From contig JADNRY010000014.1 of assembly GCA_015501585.1 (NCBI GenBank), forward strand, positions 531,791 through 595,790: 64,000 nucleotides of DNA. The letters run 5' to 3'. Position 1 is the stretch's first letter. Each line of letters starts with the position of its first letter. The notes under the pieces are model-generated. The model was not told where the DNA came from. It saw nothing but the letters and a program-made list of their open reading frames with translations, and made no database searches. The position numbers and the translations under genes are program-made. Of this stretch, positions 33,360 through 46,744 are shown piece after piece. This stretch comes from Rhodocollybia butyracea (Eukaryota > Basidiomycota > Agaricomycetes > Agaricales > Omphalotaceae).

Positions 33360-34190
33360 TGCTAACTCAAGCGCTTTGATCAAAACCCAGGTTTTGCAGA
33401 TGCTGTCGGACTGAGGTGCCAGCTACCAGCTGCTACTCTTTCTGTTTCTCTATACCCATTTATGTTGCATTTATGTAACACACATCCAACACATCTCACC
33501 TGCACTGGTTGTTGGGAATATTGACGTCAGCCAAGCAATTGGTTTGCTCGCCAAAGTTTATCCTACTGAGATTTCTCCTGTGGAGCTTATGTGTTTTACC
33601 CTATGTTTTGTGATATATTTCTCCATATGTTTCCCTGTATGTCTCCCTATCCCTAGTGTATTTGAACCAGCATACAATATGACTTTCCCATCCGTGTTTG
33701 CTAGGGCTTCACTGCTATTAGACTGGAGTGATCTGATCTGATGATGACTTCTTCATTTTACTCCAACACAGGTCTCACAGGCAACAGTCATTCTATCCTC
33801 TGTTGCTAAAGTTCTCATCAAAGTTGCATCAAAGTTTCTTAGAGCCTCTGCCTAGAAATGGCCCATGGACTGCTACCACAGAACAACTACAGTCCAATAG
33901 TGGTGGTCAAAGGTGATATTGCTGGGCTACAGCCAGAGGCTTGGTGAATGAACTTACTGGCACAGAAAAGAAGAATGAGTTGCAGTACAGCAACCTCTCA
34001 TCACTGACTGATCACTGATCAACTCAAGTTTACCATGGTCACCCGCTATGGCCTACCAATGCTAACCTTGATGTAATTACCAGACCTGACTCTTTGAAGT
34101 GCTACAAGTAACTATAAATTGCACAACCTTGAGTTTGTGTTTCTTGATCATCATCACATACTACTCCTCTGGAAACAACTAAGTATTAGA
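33360..34190. other. Spacer
   Basis: No supported gene; includes the promoter region of the membrane glycoprotein gene that starts at 34199. Confidence 0.4.
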
Positions 34191-34198
34191 GGGTCAGC

Positions 34199-35928
34199 AT
34201 GGGTCAGACTCCTGCAATTATTGTGGACAGTTCCGCCTTCATTACATTTGGTCCTTGGTTGAATCTGTCAGCTTTTGGTGTCTACAGTAACACATCTACT
34301 TCACTTTTCAATGCAAAAAACAGTGACTTTATGGGGAACTTCTCGGTTGAGACCAGTAGGTTCATACACTGAATGCAGATTTAAAAACTTCTGACATAGT
34401 ACATTTGCCTTGAAGAATCCCCATATTTGCTGTTGATGCTTATTGGAGACTCTGCCGGGCTTGCTACCGATGGGATCTCTCAGGTAGATCTCAGGACAAA
34501 TTGTTCCCTCAGCACTTTTGGCAATATTCCGTCAGTCACAACAGTGATCGACATGATATCCAGTTCTGACAATATTATGTGGGAGGTGGACATAGGAGAA
34601 CCCTTCTAGGCTTTGTTGTTAATATCAACTGTTCGGGAATTATCTTATCACCAATTTTTGATTATGCTCTGCTCCCGCCGACACCCACCTCGTCCCTGGA
34701 CAATCAACTTTTATTTGTAAACTATACAGATAGCACTATTATGTCAGAAGGAGGGTGGCAGGACTCTGTGCCCAGCGGCGGGCCCGGAAAGTCAAGTGCA
34801 ACAACTGGGGATACAATTAAGTTCCCCTTCACAGGTCTGTAACTTCCTTAGATTGTCCTTTCTATTGTGGATTATATATTTGAAAAATCAGGATGGAACA
34901 TAACACTCCTTGGTTATTTTGATGCAAACACTCCTGGAAACATCACCCTCGGCGTTACACTTGATGATCAACCACCAGTCCAGCTTGACTTTGGGGGTGA
35001 AGCATCAACAGCCCCTTCAAACTACTTTGAATACTTCACTCTTGTTCAGCAGAATTCAAATAGTGGAAATCATACTTGTATGGTTACAGTTGAGGTTCTG
35101 GAAGCTTCACTATCCCAGATCTTTGGCTTTCGTGGATTCACCTACATTCCTGGTTTTTCTACATTGAATGACATGCCTGATCTCTCTGTATCAATCTCAT
35201 CCCAGACATCTCCTACTACATCATCCCCTGCATCAACCTCATCCCCTCCCTCAACCTCATCTCCTGTTGGGCCAGTGCAATCTTCTCATCAGGGGTTGCA
35301 TGGTGGGGCTATTGCTGGTATAGTTATTGGTGCCATTGCTGGTATATGCTTGATTCTGTGGGGGGCATGGTGGAAAGCAAAATGGAAAAGAGTTCTATCG
35401 CCATCTCAATCATGGGTGGCTCAATCAACGTCAGGTAGGTAGTAGTTCCATCATTGATGTTCCGTGCATGTATACCTTATCACAATCTTATCAACTTTTA
35501 TTTCAGCCCAGGAGACGTACCTTTCCCCAGTGGACAATATCATTCCTTTTGACAAAAGATATATCTCAGATGCTTCACCAGATATGAATCACATAACAGC
35601 AACCAATGCCCATGGCATCACTCCATTTACCAAAAGCTACATCACACCAGCAGATCTGAGTGCAGACAGAGATACAGCCCAGAATCCAAGCCAGGATCAA
35701 GAGAGGGGGGGCACTGTCATATTGCCACCAGGTGAAGGTGCTGTACATCCATCCTTGTTTCCAATTGAACCTCAAAGTAATGGAAACAATGGGAACGATG
35801 GCCAGAATGGAGATCAAACCGACTATCAAGAGCCAGACAGGACAGAGCTTCTTCTTGAGCGGCTTGATAACTTGATGAATGCCATCCAATACCCCCCTGC
35901 ATATGGACAGGGAGTGTCTCACTACTAG
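34199..35928 (+). CDS. Single-pass membrane glycoprotein
   Basis: A plus-strand gene with several exons. The first (34199-34355) starts MGQTPAIIVDSSAFI. A middle exon carries FVNYTDSTIMSEGGWQDS and joins across a clear intron (ends about GTCTGT and AATCAG, 34837-34891) to GWNITLLGYFDANTPGN. The extracellular part has many N-x-S/T sites and a beta-rich, galactose-binding-like look, followed by a Ser/Thr/Pro stalk of TSSP repeats. One transmembrane helix (GGAIAGIVIGAIAGICLILW, about 35305-35365) precedes WKAKWKR and a last exon (35507-35928) with a Gly/Asn-rich tail and an end AYGQGVSHY. This layout is widespread in Agaricomycetes; the role is unknown. Splicing between 34420 and 34620 is uncertain. 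Confidence 0.65.
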
Positions 35929-35986
35929 ACAGAGAAACATTGATTGGGTAAAGAAGGGTTTATTCTTCTATACCTCATTGATTCAA

Positions 35987-36138
35987 TGTAACGCCTACGG
36001 CACATTCATTGCCGTTAGCACCGATATTACATAATTAGTCTACTCTTATCCTCGTACCACATACTTGTTTTGGTCTATTTCTCTAATAGAACGAGATCTT
36101 GCTCATAGTCTGAGGCATTAAGAGTCAGGGCTCTTACA
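35987..36138 (+). repeat. 5' LTR
   Basis: 152 bp, TGTAACGCC...CTCTTACA. Begins directly after the TTCAA target copy. Confidence 0.9.
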
Positions 36139-36193
36139 CTTTTTTGAGCAACCTTGTCCTGAATAGGACTATTACAGCAATATGACCACACAA

Positions 36194-36836
36194 TAGAGAT
36201 GTCCACGAGTCCGGATCCGGAGCGCAAGTACTTGTGGCCTAAAAGGCCTGACTCATGGGAAACGGGTCACTGACTCGCAAGTATTATCTGCAAGTACTTG
36301 CGGGTCTCACAAGTACTTGTGGATCCGCACACTAATCAAGTAGTTACAGCTATATTCACAAGTATTTACCATTATTTACTTGTATACAGTGATTGTACAG
36401 TGTATAATGCTATTAAAAACCTGTACTTTACTTGCTACACTAATTTCATACTATGGTATGAAGTAAAAATGTACTGACAGTTAGGCTTTGGATTGTAGAC
36501 AGCCTACGGCGATTGGGCGCTAAAATAAGCGCTCAGTCGCTGTGAGCTGTCTACAACCTCAAACATGTGTGGCAGTACTTGATAAGTACTATAATAAATA
36601 TGATACTATTAATTACTGTAAGTTTTGATCACCAACAACAAATATATGAGTTCATATTGCTTGCACAAGTCACACAAGTACTTGCAAGTCAACCGAAAAT
36701 TGCAAATGTCTGACTTGTGACCCGCGCCTGACCTGTGGGAAATGGATCCTGGGATCCGCGAGTCACATACTTGCGGGTTTTCCCACGGATCTTACCTGCA
36801 AGTACTTGTGAAGACTTGGACTCGTGGACATCTCTA
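36194..36836. mobile_element. hAT-like MITE nested in the LTR element, 643 bp
   Basis: Terminal inverted repeats begin TAGAGATGTCCACGAGTCC, perfect over 19 bp on both ends. The target duplication is CCACACAA, exactly 8 bp (36186-36193 and 36837-36844), as expected for hAT transposons. Subterminal regions carry many copies of the palindromic motif AAGTACTTG, a usual hAT transposase-binding arrangement. No transposase frame is present, so mobility would depend on an element elsewhere. Confidence 0.9.
36493..36556. repeat. 64-bp near-perfect palindrome inside the MITE
   Basis: Outer arms TTGTAGACAGC and GCTGTCTACAA enclose a second inverted pair around GGGCGCT-AAAATA-AGCGCTC. The entire block can fold as one hairpin. 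It could be a tiny fold-back insertion or part of the MITE. Confidence 0.7.
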
Positions 36837-36871
36837 CCACACAACAGCACAACTCAAGCCATGACTCTGTC

Positions 36872-37624
36872 ATGGCTCTGGCTTACTCTTTTCTTTCTCA
36901 AATCCTTTCCATGTTCCCTCATGATCCTCTCTCACACATCTCTGGGATCCTGGACTTCTCCTCCCAGGGAATTCAACAGCTGCTAGTCAACTTTAAGCAG
37001 CTCTGGGAACAACATGGTCTTTCAGTGGCTGGTAAGGATTTGGCAGAGGCAGTGGTGCAGGATTCAACATTAAGATGTTGCTGGGCAGTGAAGGAAGAAG
37101 GTTTCCAGGCAGAGGTCTGTTTTCAGATGATAGAGTCTATTAAGAGACTGGGAGAAGAGTTTGGGATGGAACTGTCCAAATCTCAAACACCACCTCCTGC
37201 TCCAAGTTCTCCATCACCTTTGACCGCTCCTACTGCCTCATCACCGACTCCCACGCTCGCTTCGAACGCATTGAACGCATTGAAATCATCTCCACATGCT
37301 CTGACATTGGTTTCACCCTCCAAACCCACTTCCCCTTCATTTCGACTCCAACCAACCTCAGAGTTTGCACAGGAGGTGGCTGAACTGCGGAAAGCAGGCC
37401 GGAAACTCAAAGTATTCATGGATGAACATGTCATGGGGCTCGAACACACAGCTGGCACACCGCCAGCTTGTGTTCATCTCTCAAACTGTCATGCCCTAGG
37501 CATATACAGACTGCCGACGTTTCCTGCTTACCATTACATAACCCGCTTCCGCCGCATTTCCGGTTCCGATACACTTCCGCTTTGCTTCTGTCTTACTATT
37601 TCCTTCACCGTACACTTTCTATGA
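36872..37624 (+). CDS. Internal open frame of the LTR element
   Basis: About 250 residues starting MALAYSFLSQILSMFPHDPL, with a Pro/Ser/Thr-rich middle (PAPSSPSPLTAP) and EFAQEVAELRKAGRKLKVFM. It might be a degenerate gag-like protein, but no zinc knuckle or capsid motif was recognised. The open frame extends left into the end of the MITE, which is not part of the original element, so the first Met downstream of it was chosen. Confidence 0.35.
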   Translation: MALAYSFLSQILSMFPHDPLSHISGILDFSSQGIQQLLVNFKQLWEQHGLSVAGKDLAEAVVQDSTLRCCWAVKEEGFQAEVCFQMIESIKRLGEEFGMELSKSQTPPPAPSSPSPLTAPTASSPTPTLASNALNALKSSPHALTLVSPSKPTSPSFRLQPTSEFAQEVAELRKAGRKLKVFMDEHVMGLEHTAGTPPACVHLSNCHALGIYRLPTFPAYHYITRFRRISGSDTLPLCFCLTISFTVHFL

Positions 37625-38811
37625 TCCCGCCGATCCATTCTCCATCATTCTTACAATCATACATATGCTTTATGCTCATCCCGCTGCTTCCGCTTATGTT
37701 TATCATTGTCTTTCATCCCTTGTACTTCTTTTGGCTATTCTTGTCTTTTCTACTCTCAGATTATTACCTATCGCTACTCCGGTCCTTGAGTACCCTTTAT
37801 ATAGTTCTGTACCATGTCAAGTACAGTAGATTGGAAATATTGCTTAACCCCTTGACTCGTGTGCCCTTGTGTGTTCCGGTTTCTCGCTTTATCTGTTTCT
37901 TTAACTCTGTTTCTTCACTCCATCGTTTTCACAACCTCTGCAATTTACTATCATCTATTTGGTTCCGCTCTGTTTGCGCCGCATCAGGTCAGCTACCGCT
38001 TGACCTTCCGCTTCCGCTCATATCGCTATCAAAGCCGCTTGCACTTAGTGGGTCCTACCCTTCGAGTCGGAAACTCATCTACTCTTAGGCTTACTCGCCA
38101 AGTTCATTCTATCGCCTGTACGGACCTGCCGTCCCTACATTAGTCCCTTGGACGATCCCGACACGAGTCTTACATCCCATAGGCACTTCGGAACCGTTCT
38201 ACACTCACATCCTTTCACATCTCAAACCAACTTTCCCAGTTCGGCTGAACAACAGAAGTACGGAGCGTATCCGCACTTTGGTTTCCAGGTTTGTAACCCG
38301 CGCTCGAAGGATTCCGCCTAGATCCTTACACAAACACTCCAACCGAGTGTACACCTGTGCCTTATATTGCCCCTGTGACTGCTGTTCCACCAACAGGCCT
38401 TCGTAAACGTGTCAAACACAATGTGTATGGTGCGTTTGGTTCACTCTTGCTTCGTTCAAGTCGTTGCCCATCCCAATCTGGTACACTCATGCCATCACCC
38501 TCACCCACTGAAACTCCCCATCACCATATTTGTGCTCCCAATCAATGCTCCCATTCATGGCGCTGGAGATCTACTGTCTCCAATGTGCCACCACCATCTC
38601 AATCTGGACTTAGTGTCAGCATCCAGCAATCCGGCAATTTTCACAGGACACTTTCTCTTCTTCTGCACTTATGGAAATTGCCAGCATACTACATTGTACG
38701 TTACCTATTAGATGACTGTATGTTTCTCTTTGTTATGTTTTCCCTTTTCCATCTTTCTCTTTTGTTTTTTTTTGGGTAAGATGGACCTGTGGGGTCAATC
38801 TAGGGGGCATG

Positions 38812-38963
38812 TGTAACGCCTACGGCACGTTCATTGCCGTTAGCGCCGATATTACATAATTAGTCTACTCTTATCCTCGTACCACATACTCGTTTCAGTC
38901 TATTTCTCTAATAGAATGAGATCTTGCTCATGGTCTGAGGCATTAAGAGTCAGGGCTCTTACA
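38812..38963 (+). repeat. 3' LTR
   Basis: 152 bp, same ends as the 5' LTR with a few substitutions; followed by the second TTCAA. Confidence 0.9.
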
Positions 38964-38969
38964 TTCAAC

Positions 38970-39730
38970 CACGCTCTTCATCAATTATCATATTATTTCC
39001 TACATACATTCCATCAATATCCGGGTATCCCTATTAATGATATCCCTACATCAACCCTACATAGTACACCCGTGTTCCTTTGACTTACCGGTGTGCTTTG
39101 AGTAGTTGTATACTAATTTACAGTAGCAGTGGCTGCAAGCTTACCCCATTGATATTACTGTATGCAAGGAAGGACCTGGACCTGGACCTGTATCCCAGAC
39201 CAAGCATTAATAATTAACACTAGCTGGTCAGAAGTGTAATCCATGATCCAATGATATCTTGTGTCCTCAGGAAGAGGCATATCAAATCCTTGGAAATAGA
39301 AGTAGAAGGGGCTATCTGGATTCTCAGCCTTTCTGAGATTGACAAATTTAGTATGAACAGAGTCTTTGTGGACCTAAGACCCGTTACATCGGGGATTGCA
39401 AGGGCTTTTTGTTGAGCGCTCGTATATCATCTTCTTATGTTCGATTCCGTTTGTATACCAAATACTCAAAGACTGAGCAGGAGAAACATGTTTGCTCTTT
39501 TAAACGACAGCAAAAGTATCAGATACAGCAGAGGTATGAGCTACAGCAAGCAGTACATACGATACAAGTACGCGCAAAGCAGTAAATCAAATCAAAAATC
39601 AAAACAAGGCAAGCCGAGATACATATACATACATATAAAAAACCAATTTCGAGTTTAAATCCAAGATCAAATATAAAACATAGTATTCCTCATATCTGGA
39701 TGAAGCTGAAGATCATCAGTTTCATCGTAA
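38970..39730. other. Spacer
   Basis: No supported gene; 3' flank of the Argonaute gene. Confidence 0.4.
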
Positions 39731-39736
39731 CCATCC

Positions 39737-42700
39737 CTAAAAAAAAAGACACTCACTCCGCTCCCCCAAGATTTTCTTCGCCGCTTCATAATTCCTCAGC
39801 TCCTCCGCCTTCTTATCTCCCCTCGTACTCCCACCCGCAGTTGAAGTCTTATCGTCTACCAAAAAATCATTCAAATAACACCGCCCTCGTTCACAAGCAA
39901 GGTCCGCATAGTAAGCCGGAGGTATGAGACTGACGGCGCGCGTAGCCCTTGCATAGAGATAACTAAAATCGTTGGTGCCTTGTTGGATCTCATCGGCAGT
40001 GAGTAGAGTTTCGTCGTAAATGACCGTGTAGTGCGTTGCTTTTACACTTCCTTGGAGACCCGCGTGCGCTTGGAGATAAAAGTCATATTCGAACCTATAA
40101 TGTTGAGTTGAGTGAACGATCAAGGGGACATAGAACAAGAGATAGGCCGTACACGGCGGTAACACCTCTGTCGACGACTGTTCCTGGTCTTGTATTCCCA
40201 TTTCTGTCAGCATGAGCAGAGTCTGTAGGGAAAAATCTGCAAAGAAAGTAACGATTAGCATTGGGTGACTTGAGCCTTCACCTAGTCAAAAGGGATTTAC
40301 ATACCTAGCGTGATGGCGCTTCCCACAGATGACGATGGACAAAAGTGGCTTGTAAGGAGTCTTTCGTTGCCCCGTGCTGAATTTTTGGAACGCCTTTCTG
40401 ATCTGCGGAAGTTCTTCGTTCAAAACGGTATCATATTGGCCCTATTAAAAGGTAAGCGAAACTCAGAATGCGTAAAGATTGTGGACTGGGGGTTATACCT
40501 CTGAAACACCGTCTCGGAAAACAAAGATACGTTCAGGCAGTGCTTTGTTCTTGGCTTCGTAGACTTGCAAGCGCTCCACCATCATATCGCCGAGTTCATC
40601 CAGCATCTGCAAATAAGCTTTATAAGCACTACGACTAGAAAAAAAAAAGTATACTGACTTCTTTGACTTCATCTGTCTGTTGCAACCTGAGACTCGCAGG
40701 ATACTGAACAAAATCGTTATCCACGCTTGCGACCACAGCCGCGATCGATGGTGTCCCTGCTTTGCTACCTATACTAAAATAAGCCCAGCTCAAAGAATCA
40801 CTGAAAGAATGTTTCGAACCTGGACCTCTGTGCGTCACATCGATGCCCACCATCATAGTCGTCTTCTTACGGAGCCATCTCATTGCATTGTCGTCGAGCT
40901 AGAAAATAAAGAGTCAACCTCGTTGGCAGAAATACAGTATTCGATATTCACCTTATGATTTATTCCTCCCAGCTTGGTATTCACTTTTAGCGCTACATTC
41001 GAAAAATACTGATCTTGCTTGTTTGGCTCTTTATCCACGATCTTCGAGGTAAGCATGTGGACGGTTTGGATGCCTAATTCGACGTCACCAATGCGCTAAA
41101 CAGATACTCCATCAGGAATGGAACAAATGACCGCAGATATTCAAAGCCTACTTTGATTCCAGGATAGATGAAGCTATCGCGTTGAGAAAGAAGCACAAGA
41201 ACAAATGCAGGTTTTCCCTTCAATATCCCGAGATGGGTCTTCAGCACTTCACGTATCTTGTTCAGAGACCGAATTCGACCTGGGTCTTCGTTAACATGAT
41301 CAAGAGCCACGGTCAGCAGAGACGGCCGACTGCGTGGGACGGACATTCCGCTCTTCCGCATCTTCTCCGCAAACCCTTCGACGAGCCCAGACAATCGGGG
41401 GTCATCCGGCCCAGAAAAAGCTGATGGACCATCCCGCACTACTAATACCGACCAGTTCTGAATTTGAGCTCCACGATGAAATTTAACATCGAGAATATTC
41501 CAGGCGCCATTATTGACGTTCGGTGGTCTTCCTTCACGATAGCTGAGACGCGGAGGGGTATCTCTCGACCTGGAACAAACAGTCATTTCGTTGCTTATCT
41601 CAATGCCAAACGCATCGGAGGGTGATGTGGGAGGAAGAAGACCTAGTGCTGAAAACCCATTGTTGACGATGGCATTTGCGTTGACTGCTGGAGGATTGCA
41701 GGCAACTTGAATCATCCGCGTTACCTGTTGTTCGCTGAGTTTACCACGAAACGGTTGGCCGGCTTCTATCACGCAGATTTCGGCAGGGAGGTAGGTGCGT
41801 TTCTTCACTCCAACGTCAATGACCGGGAGGTCAGTCGCGTGTTTGAGTTTGATATTGTACTCTGCCAATTCATGAGTAGCGTACGACGCAGATGATTGGA
41901 AGCTTACCTTTCAGGAAATACTGCTCAATCGATGTTTTCTTTCCATACTTGTCAGAGTCAAAGGTTGTGTTTCTCGCGGTAGTGCTCGCGACGTGTTGGA
42001 TAGTGTATCGACGTTTGTAACCGAGATGAGTGGTAGTAACTTTGACCTTCTTTACGAGCTCGCGAGGAAGCGAGGGCATCGCACCACGAGAATTTCGCGA
42101 GAACTCCATCAGCTTATCAGCCAAGTTGCCCGGATCGATGAAAGCAGTCATGCAGGCATTCCTAGATGAAGAAAAGTGGGCGGACATTCCGTGGCTACTA
42201 ATAGGTGACTTACACATTAACCATGAGCTGATTATACGTAGGCCGGACTGAAGCAAAGAAGCCTTGATATGCTGTAATTCCAGGACTGAGAAAGGAGCCT
42301 GTGGATGACGTTGGAAAAAAGTATTTGTTCTTTCCCACTCTCACTCCAGTTCTCGAGGCATGTTGTTGAACGATAAGATTGAGAGCAGAAAGCAAGGGAA
42401 GGGGGTCATAATCTCGGAACTCGGACTTGCCAGCCATGTAACTGCGGTCCAGATGGTCAGAGTTTCATAAGATATAAACAACAAAATGACCCACTTGGTG
42501 AGCCGGTCTGGATCTAGTTCTCGAGTAAGCTTGATCGAGACTATGTACACAGTTGCGTTACTCTTGGGGCCAGAGGCACCTTCCTCGTAGTAAGGAACGG
42601 GGATATCAAGAGGTTGAGGAAGTTGTTTGGCCGACACAAGCCTGGAGCTCTTGTCGTGGGCAACATGGGGAAGGAAAGGTCGAAACGCCGTCGTTTGTTC

Positions 42701-43108
42701 GAGTAACGAGATTATGCGCTCCTTGAGACGGTTGATGTCGGTCTTTGGAGCAAATTCAACGCTATAGTCAAACACTGGTGTACGCAGAAGACGACGGAAG
42801 GGAAAGAAATTGGCACGTAAGGTGATTGGCACACCAACTGTACCATACCCAGGCCTTAGTGGACGACTTGGATCAGTGACTTTCAGAGCACTGAAAGCTT
42901 TGACAAGTGAAAGATCGTTGGTTGCCTGTGACAGCCTCTGATCAACAGTTGCAGGACCTCTGAAGATGACTGAGCCAGAGGGACCGCCTCTTCCTCCTCC
43001 TCTGCCGCCTCTATCTCCACCGCCTCGTCCTCTGTCTCCACCACCTCGTCCTCTGCCACCTTGAAAGTCACCACCACGTCCTCCGCCACGTCCTCGTTGT
43101 TGGCTCAT
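39737..43108 (-). CDS. Argonaute (RNA-silencing effector)
   Basis: Binds small RNAs and cuts or represses matching transcripts in the cytoplasm. Starts MSQQRGRGGGRGG with an RGG-rich N-terminus, followed by the N/DUF1785 region (RPGYGTVGVPITLRANFFPF). PAZ is read around 42250-41650 (DVGVKKRTYLPAEICVIEAGQPF at its end). MID lies at about 41500-41150. Piwi has VGIDVTHRGPG, FVQYPASLRLQ, FRDGVSE, then after an intron (GT..CATTATAG) VFEYDFYLQAHAGLQG and SLIPPAYYADLACERGR. The catalytic Asp, Asp and His of the slicer triad are all visible (DVTH, RDGVSE, QAHAG). The C-terminus is SECLFF, close to the usual hydrophobic end. Many short introns, frame maintained. An upstream Met (43144) is possible. 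A broken copy of its Piwi region lies at 25065-25830. Confidence 0.93.
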
Positions 43109-44050
43109 GTTGGTTTGTGGGTAAGCTGTAACCGGCCGCTGCAACGCCGGAAGCTAAACTTCCAATCTTGTCTACACATGAGCGCCTAGACGGCACGACA
43201 TATTCAATCCCATTGCGTGCGCAGCCGCTGCGTTGCCATCCAATCGATGTTCCAGAAAATATTCGTGGGGCAAATTTCGTGTACTGAAAGAGAAGCTTTG
43301 CCTTGTCTTACTAGAAATAATTGAGGTGCAAAAGTGCAAAAAAAAAACAGAAACAAAAGTTGGCGAGTTAGGCGCTTCCTAAGGCATTTCTCGGCGCTAG
43401 TAATCCGACTCCAACTTGCCGACAACGTCGAAATTGCGCTGAAGTATTGCTGAGGTGGTGTAGATAGTAAGACGAAGGTGAATGGATATCGATGGATATG
43501 CTGTGATCAGATATGTGAAGAAGCACTAGCAATCAGGTGCTTTGCGCACATGGCCATGCATGTTGCAATGGCATTTTGCGGAATGCTGTATGCACGTACG
43601 TACAGTACAATTTCTTTCAGCTCTCCTCGGAAGTTTTATTACTCCCACATATAACAGAGAACTCGGGAAACCTGGCTCCTGGCAGCTAATCCTTCCATTG
43701 TTATGGCTTAGAAGCGCAGAAGCCCTTAGTGTATAATTTCAATATATGCATCTGCCAGGTAAGCCGACAGCCTTGCACAAGGGCTAGATAAATGTGTACC
43801 AAGTTTATGACAAAAGAAGACAATCGAGACCACACAACATGAAGCTTAAGGTGGTTCTCTGTACGTCGCGCAACAGTAAGTAAGTTTGAGATACTTAATC
43901 AATATCACCATTTGCATCTCGTGTCATGGTATATTCACATAGTAGCGACCCAGCCACAGAAAGAAAGCAGTCTATCTCCCGAACCTGAGGCCGATCCCCG
44001 AAAGGTAGCATGTATGCCAATTGTTCATGAATCCTAGAATAAGTACACTT
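43109..44050. other. Spacer
   Basis: Upstream region of Argonaute (minus) and 3' flank of the NTF2-like gene. No other gene supported. Confidence 0.5.
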
Positions 44051-44053
44051 GTT

Positions 44054-44889
44054 TCATTGAAATTTCCTCTCGTACAATCCATTGGATGGAATCGGAACAG
44101 GTCGCCAGTAACCCAACAGCGTCTGGGCAATGCTAGCATAAAGATTGGAAGCGACACTGATTCCTGATTTAGCGAACAAGATTACGCGTGCTAACATTGG
44201 AACCAAGAGCTGGGCGAACTCCTGTATGAAGATAACATGAGAGGGAATTCACAGCATCGTTCCCCAGAGATTACGCACCTCTGTATGGTAAAAGTCTTCT
44301 TGGAACGAAATGTAATATAGACCATCCTTCTCTTCGAGTGTTACACGGATAAGTAAACTGGAAAGATGGCATCAAACAATGTCAATGAACGATGTATTTC
44401 TGCATCCACTTACTTTGACCAAACAGGCGTGAACGGCGAAAACCGAATGTGAAATATCTGCGACATATCCAGGAGTAGGATGTGATCTTTTTCGTCGTAC
44501 ACTGAACCACGATTACGCATTTTCCAACCCAGCAGAAATCAACTTGCCAATTTTGTTCATTTTGCCGATAATTGTTGGGCTCAGAATGCGATACCATCTA
44601 TACCACTAGTTCTATTATCTTCATGTTAGTACGTGGAGAATTCTCACTGGTATATTCCCAGTAACGTTTCTCTAGAGTTCTGACCGGGAGAAACATAGCA
44701 CAAGGGATGCTTGAAGCCGACGTTCGGGGCTACGAATTTCTCGAACGCTGCCTTTTGGATATCTGGAGTTTCGGCTGTAGTGAGCAGCTTGAAAGCCGAT
44801 GAGAATAGGTCCTATACTCATAGACGCCAGACGCGTAACAACCAACTCACAAAAACTACGTGGGTGATTTCTCTTTCGGGATCCTGCAT
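44054..44889 (-). CDS. SigF-like NTF2-domain protein
   Basis: Starts MQDPEREITHVVF (44889; an in-frame Met at 44943 is possible). After an intron come ETPDIQKAAFEKFVAPNVGFKHPLC and SRETLLGIYQ joined to WYRILSP. Further on are VYDEKDHILLLDMSQIFHIRFSPF-type and LIRVTLEEKDGLYYISFQEDFYHTE segments. The last exon is EFAQLLVPMLARVILFAKSGISVASNLYASIAQTLLGYW with an end YERKFQ. This follows the small NTF2-like cone-fold proteins of Agaricomycetes annotated as SigF-like: about 200 residues, hydrophobic ligand pocket, unknown ligand. One junction near 44530 was not resolved. Confidence 0.65.
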
Positions 44890-45028
44890 GGAGGCAGAGG
44901 ACAAAGCAGCAACATGAGAAGAAGCATTACCTGACGTCATGTCCATGTGATCTTACGGTGGCGCACAGACGCGTCTCGATTCGAAAGATTATAACGCCTA
45001 ATACCCAAAAAAAAACAACGGAGATATC

Positions 45029-46744
<1,716 letters not shown>

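Larger units (their letters stand above)
35987..38963 (+). mobile_element. Non-autonomous LTR retrotransposon, 2,977 bp
   Basis: Two 152-bp direct repeats (35987-36138 and 38812-38963) start TGTAACGCC and end CTCTTACA, so they carry the TG..CA ends of LTRs. They differ at only a few positions. Flanks are TTCAA on both sides (35982-35986 and 38964-38968), a 5-bp target duplication. A purine run AGGGGGCATG stands directly before the 3' LTR as a polypurine tract. No reverse transcriptase, integrase or protease was found in the interior. It inserted about 58 bp downstream of the membrane glycoprotein stop codon. Confidence 0.9.

Noticed and set aside
35987..36200. tRNA primer-binding site after the 5' LTR
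   Set aside because: No convincing complement to a tRNA 3' end was seen in the first 20 bases after the LTR.
37468..38088. 206-residue plus-strand frame in the LTR element interior
   Set aside because: Low-complexity, Leu/Ser/Tyr-rich reading of pyrimidine-rich DNA, overlapping the other frame, with no domain.
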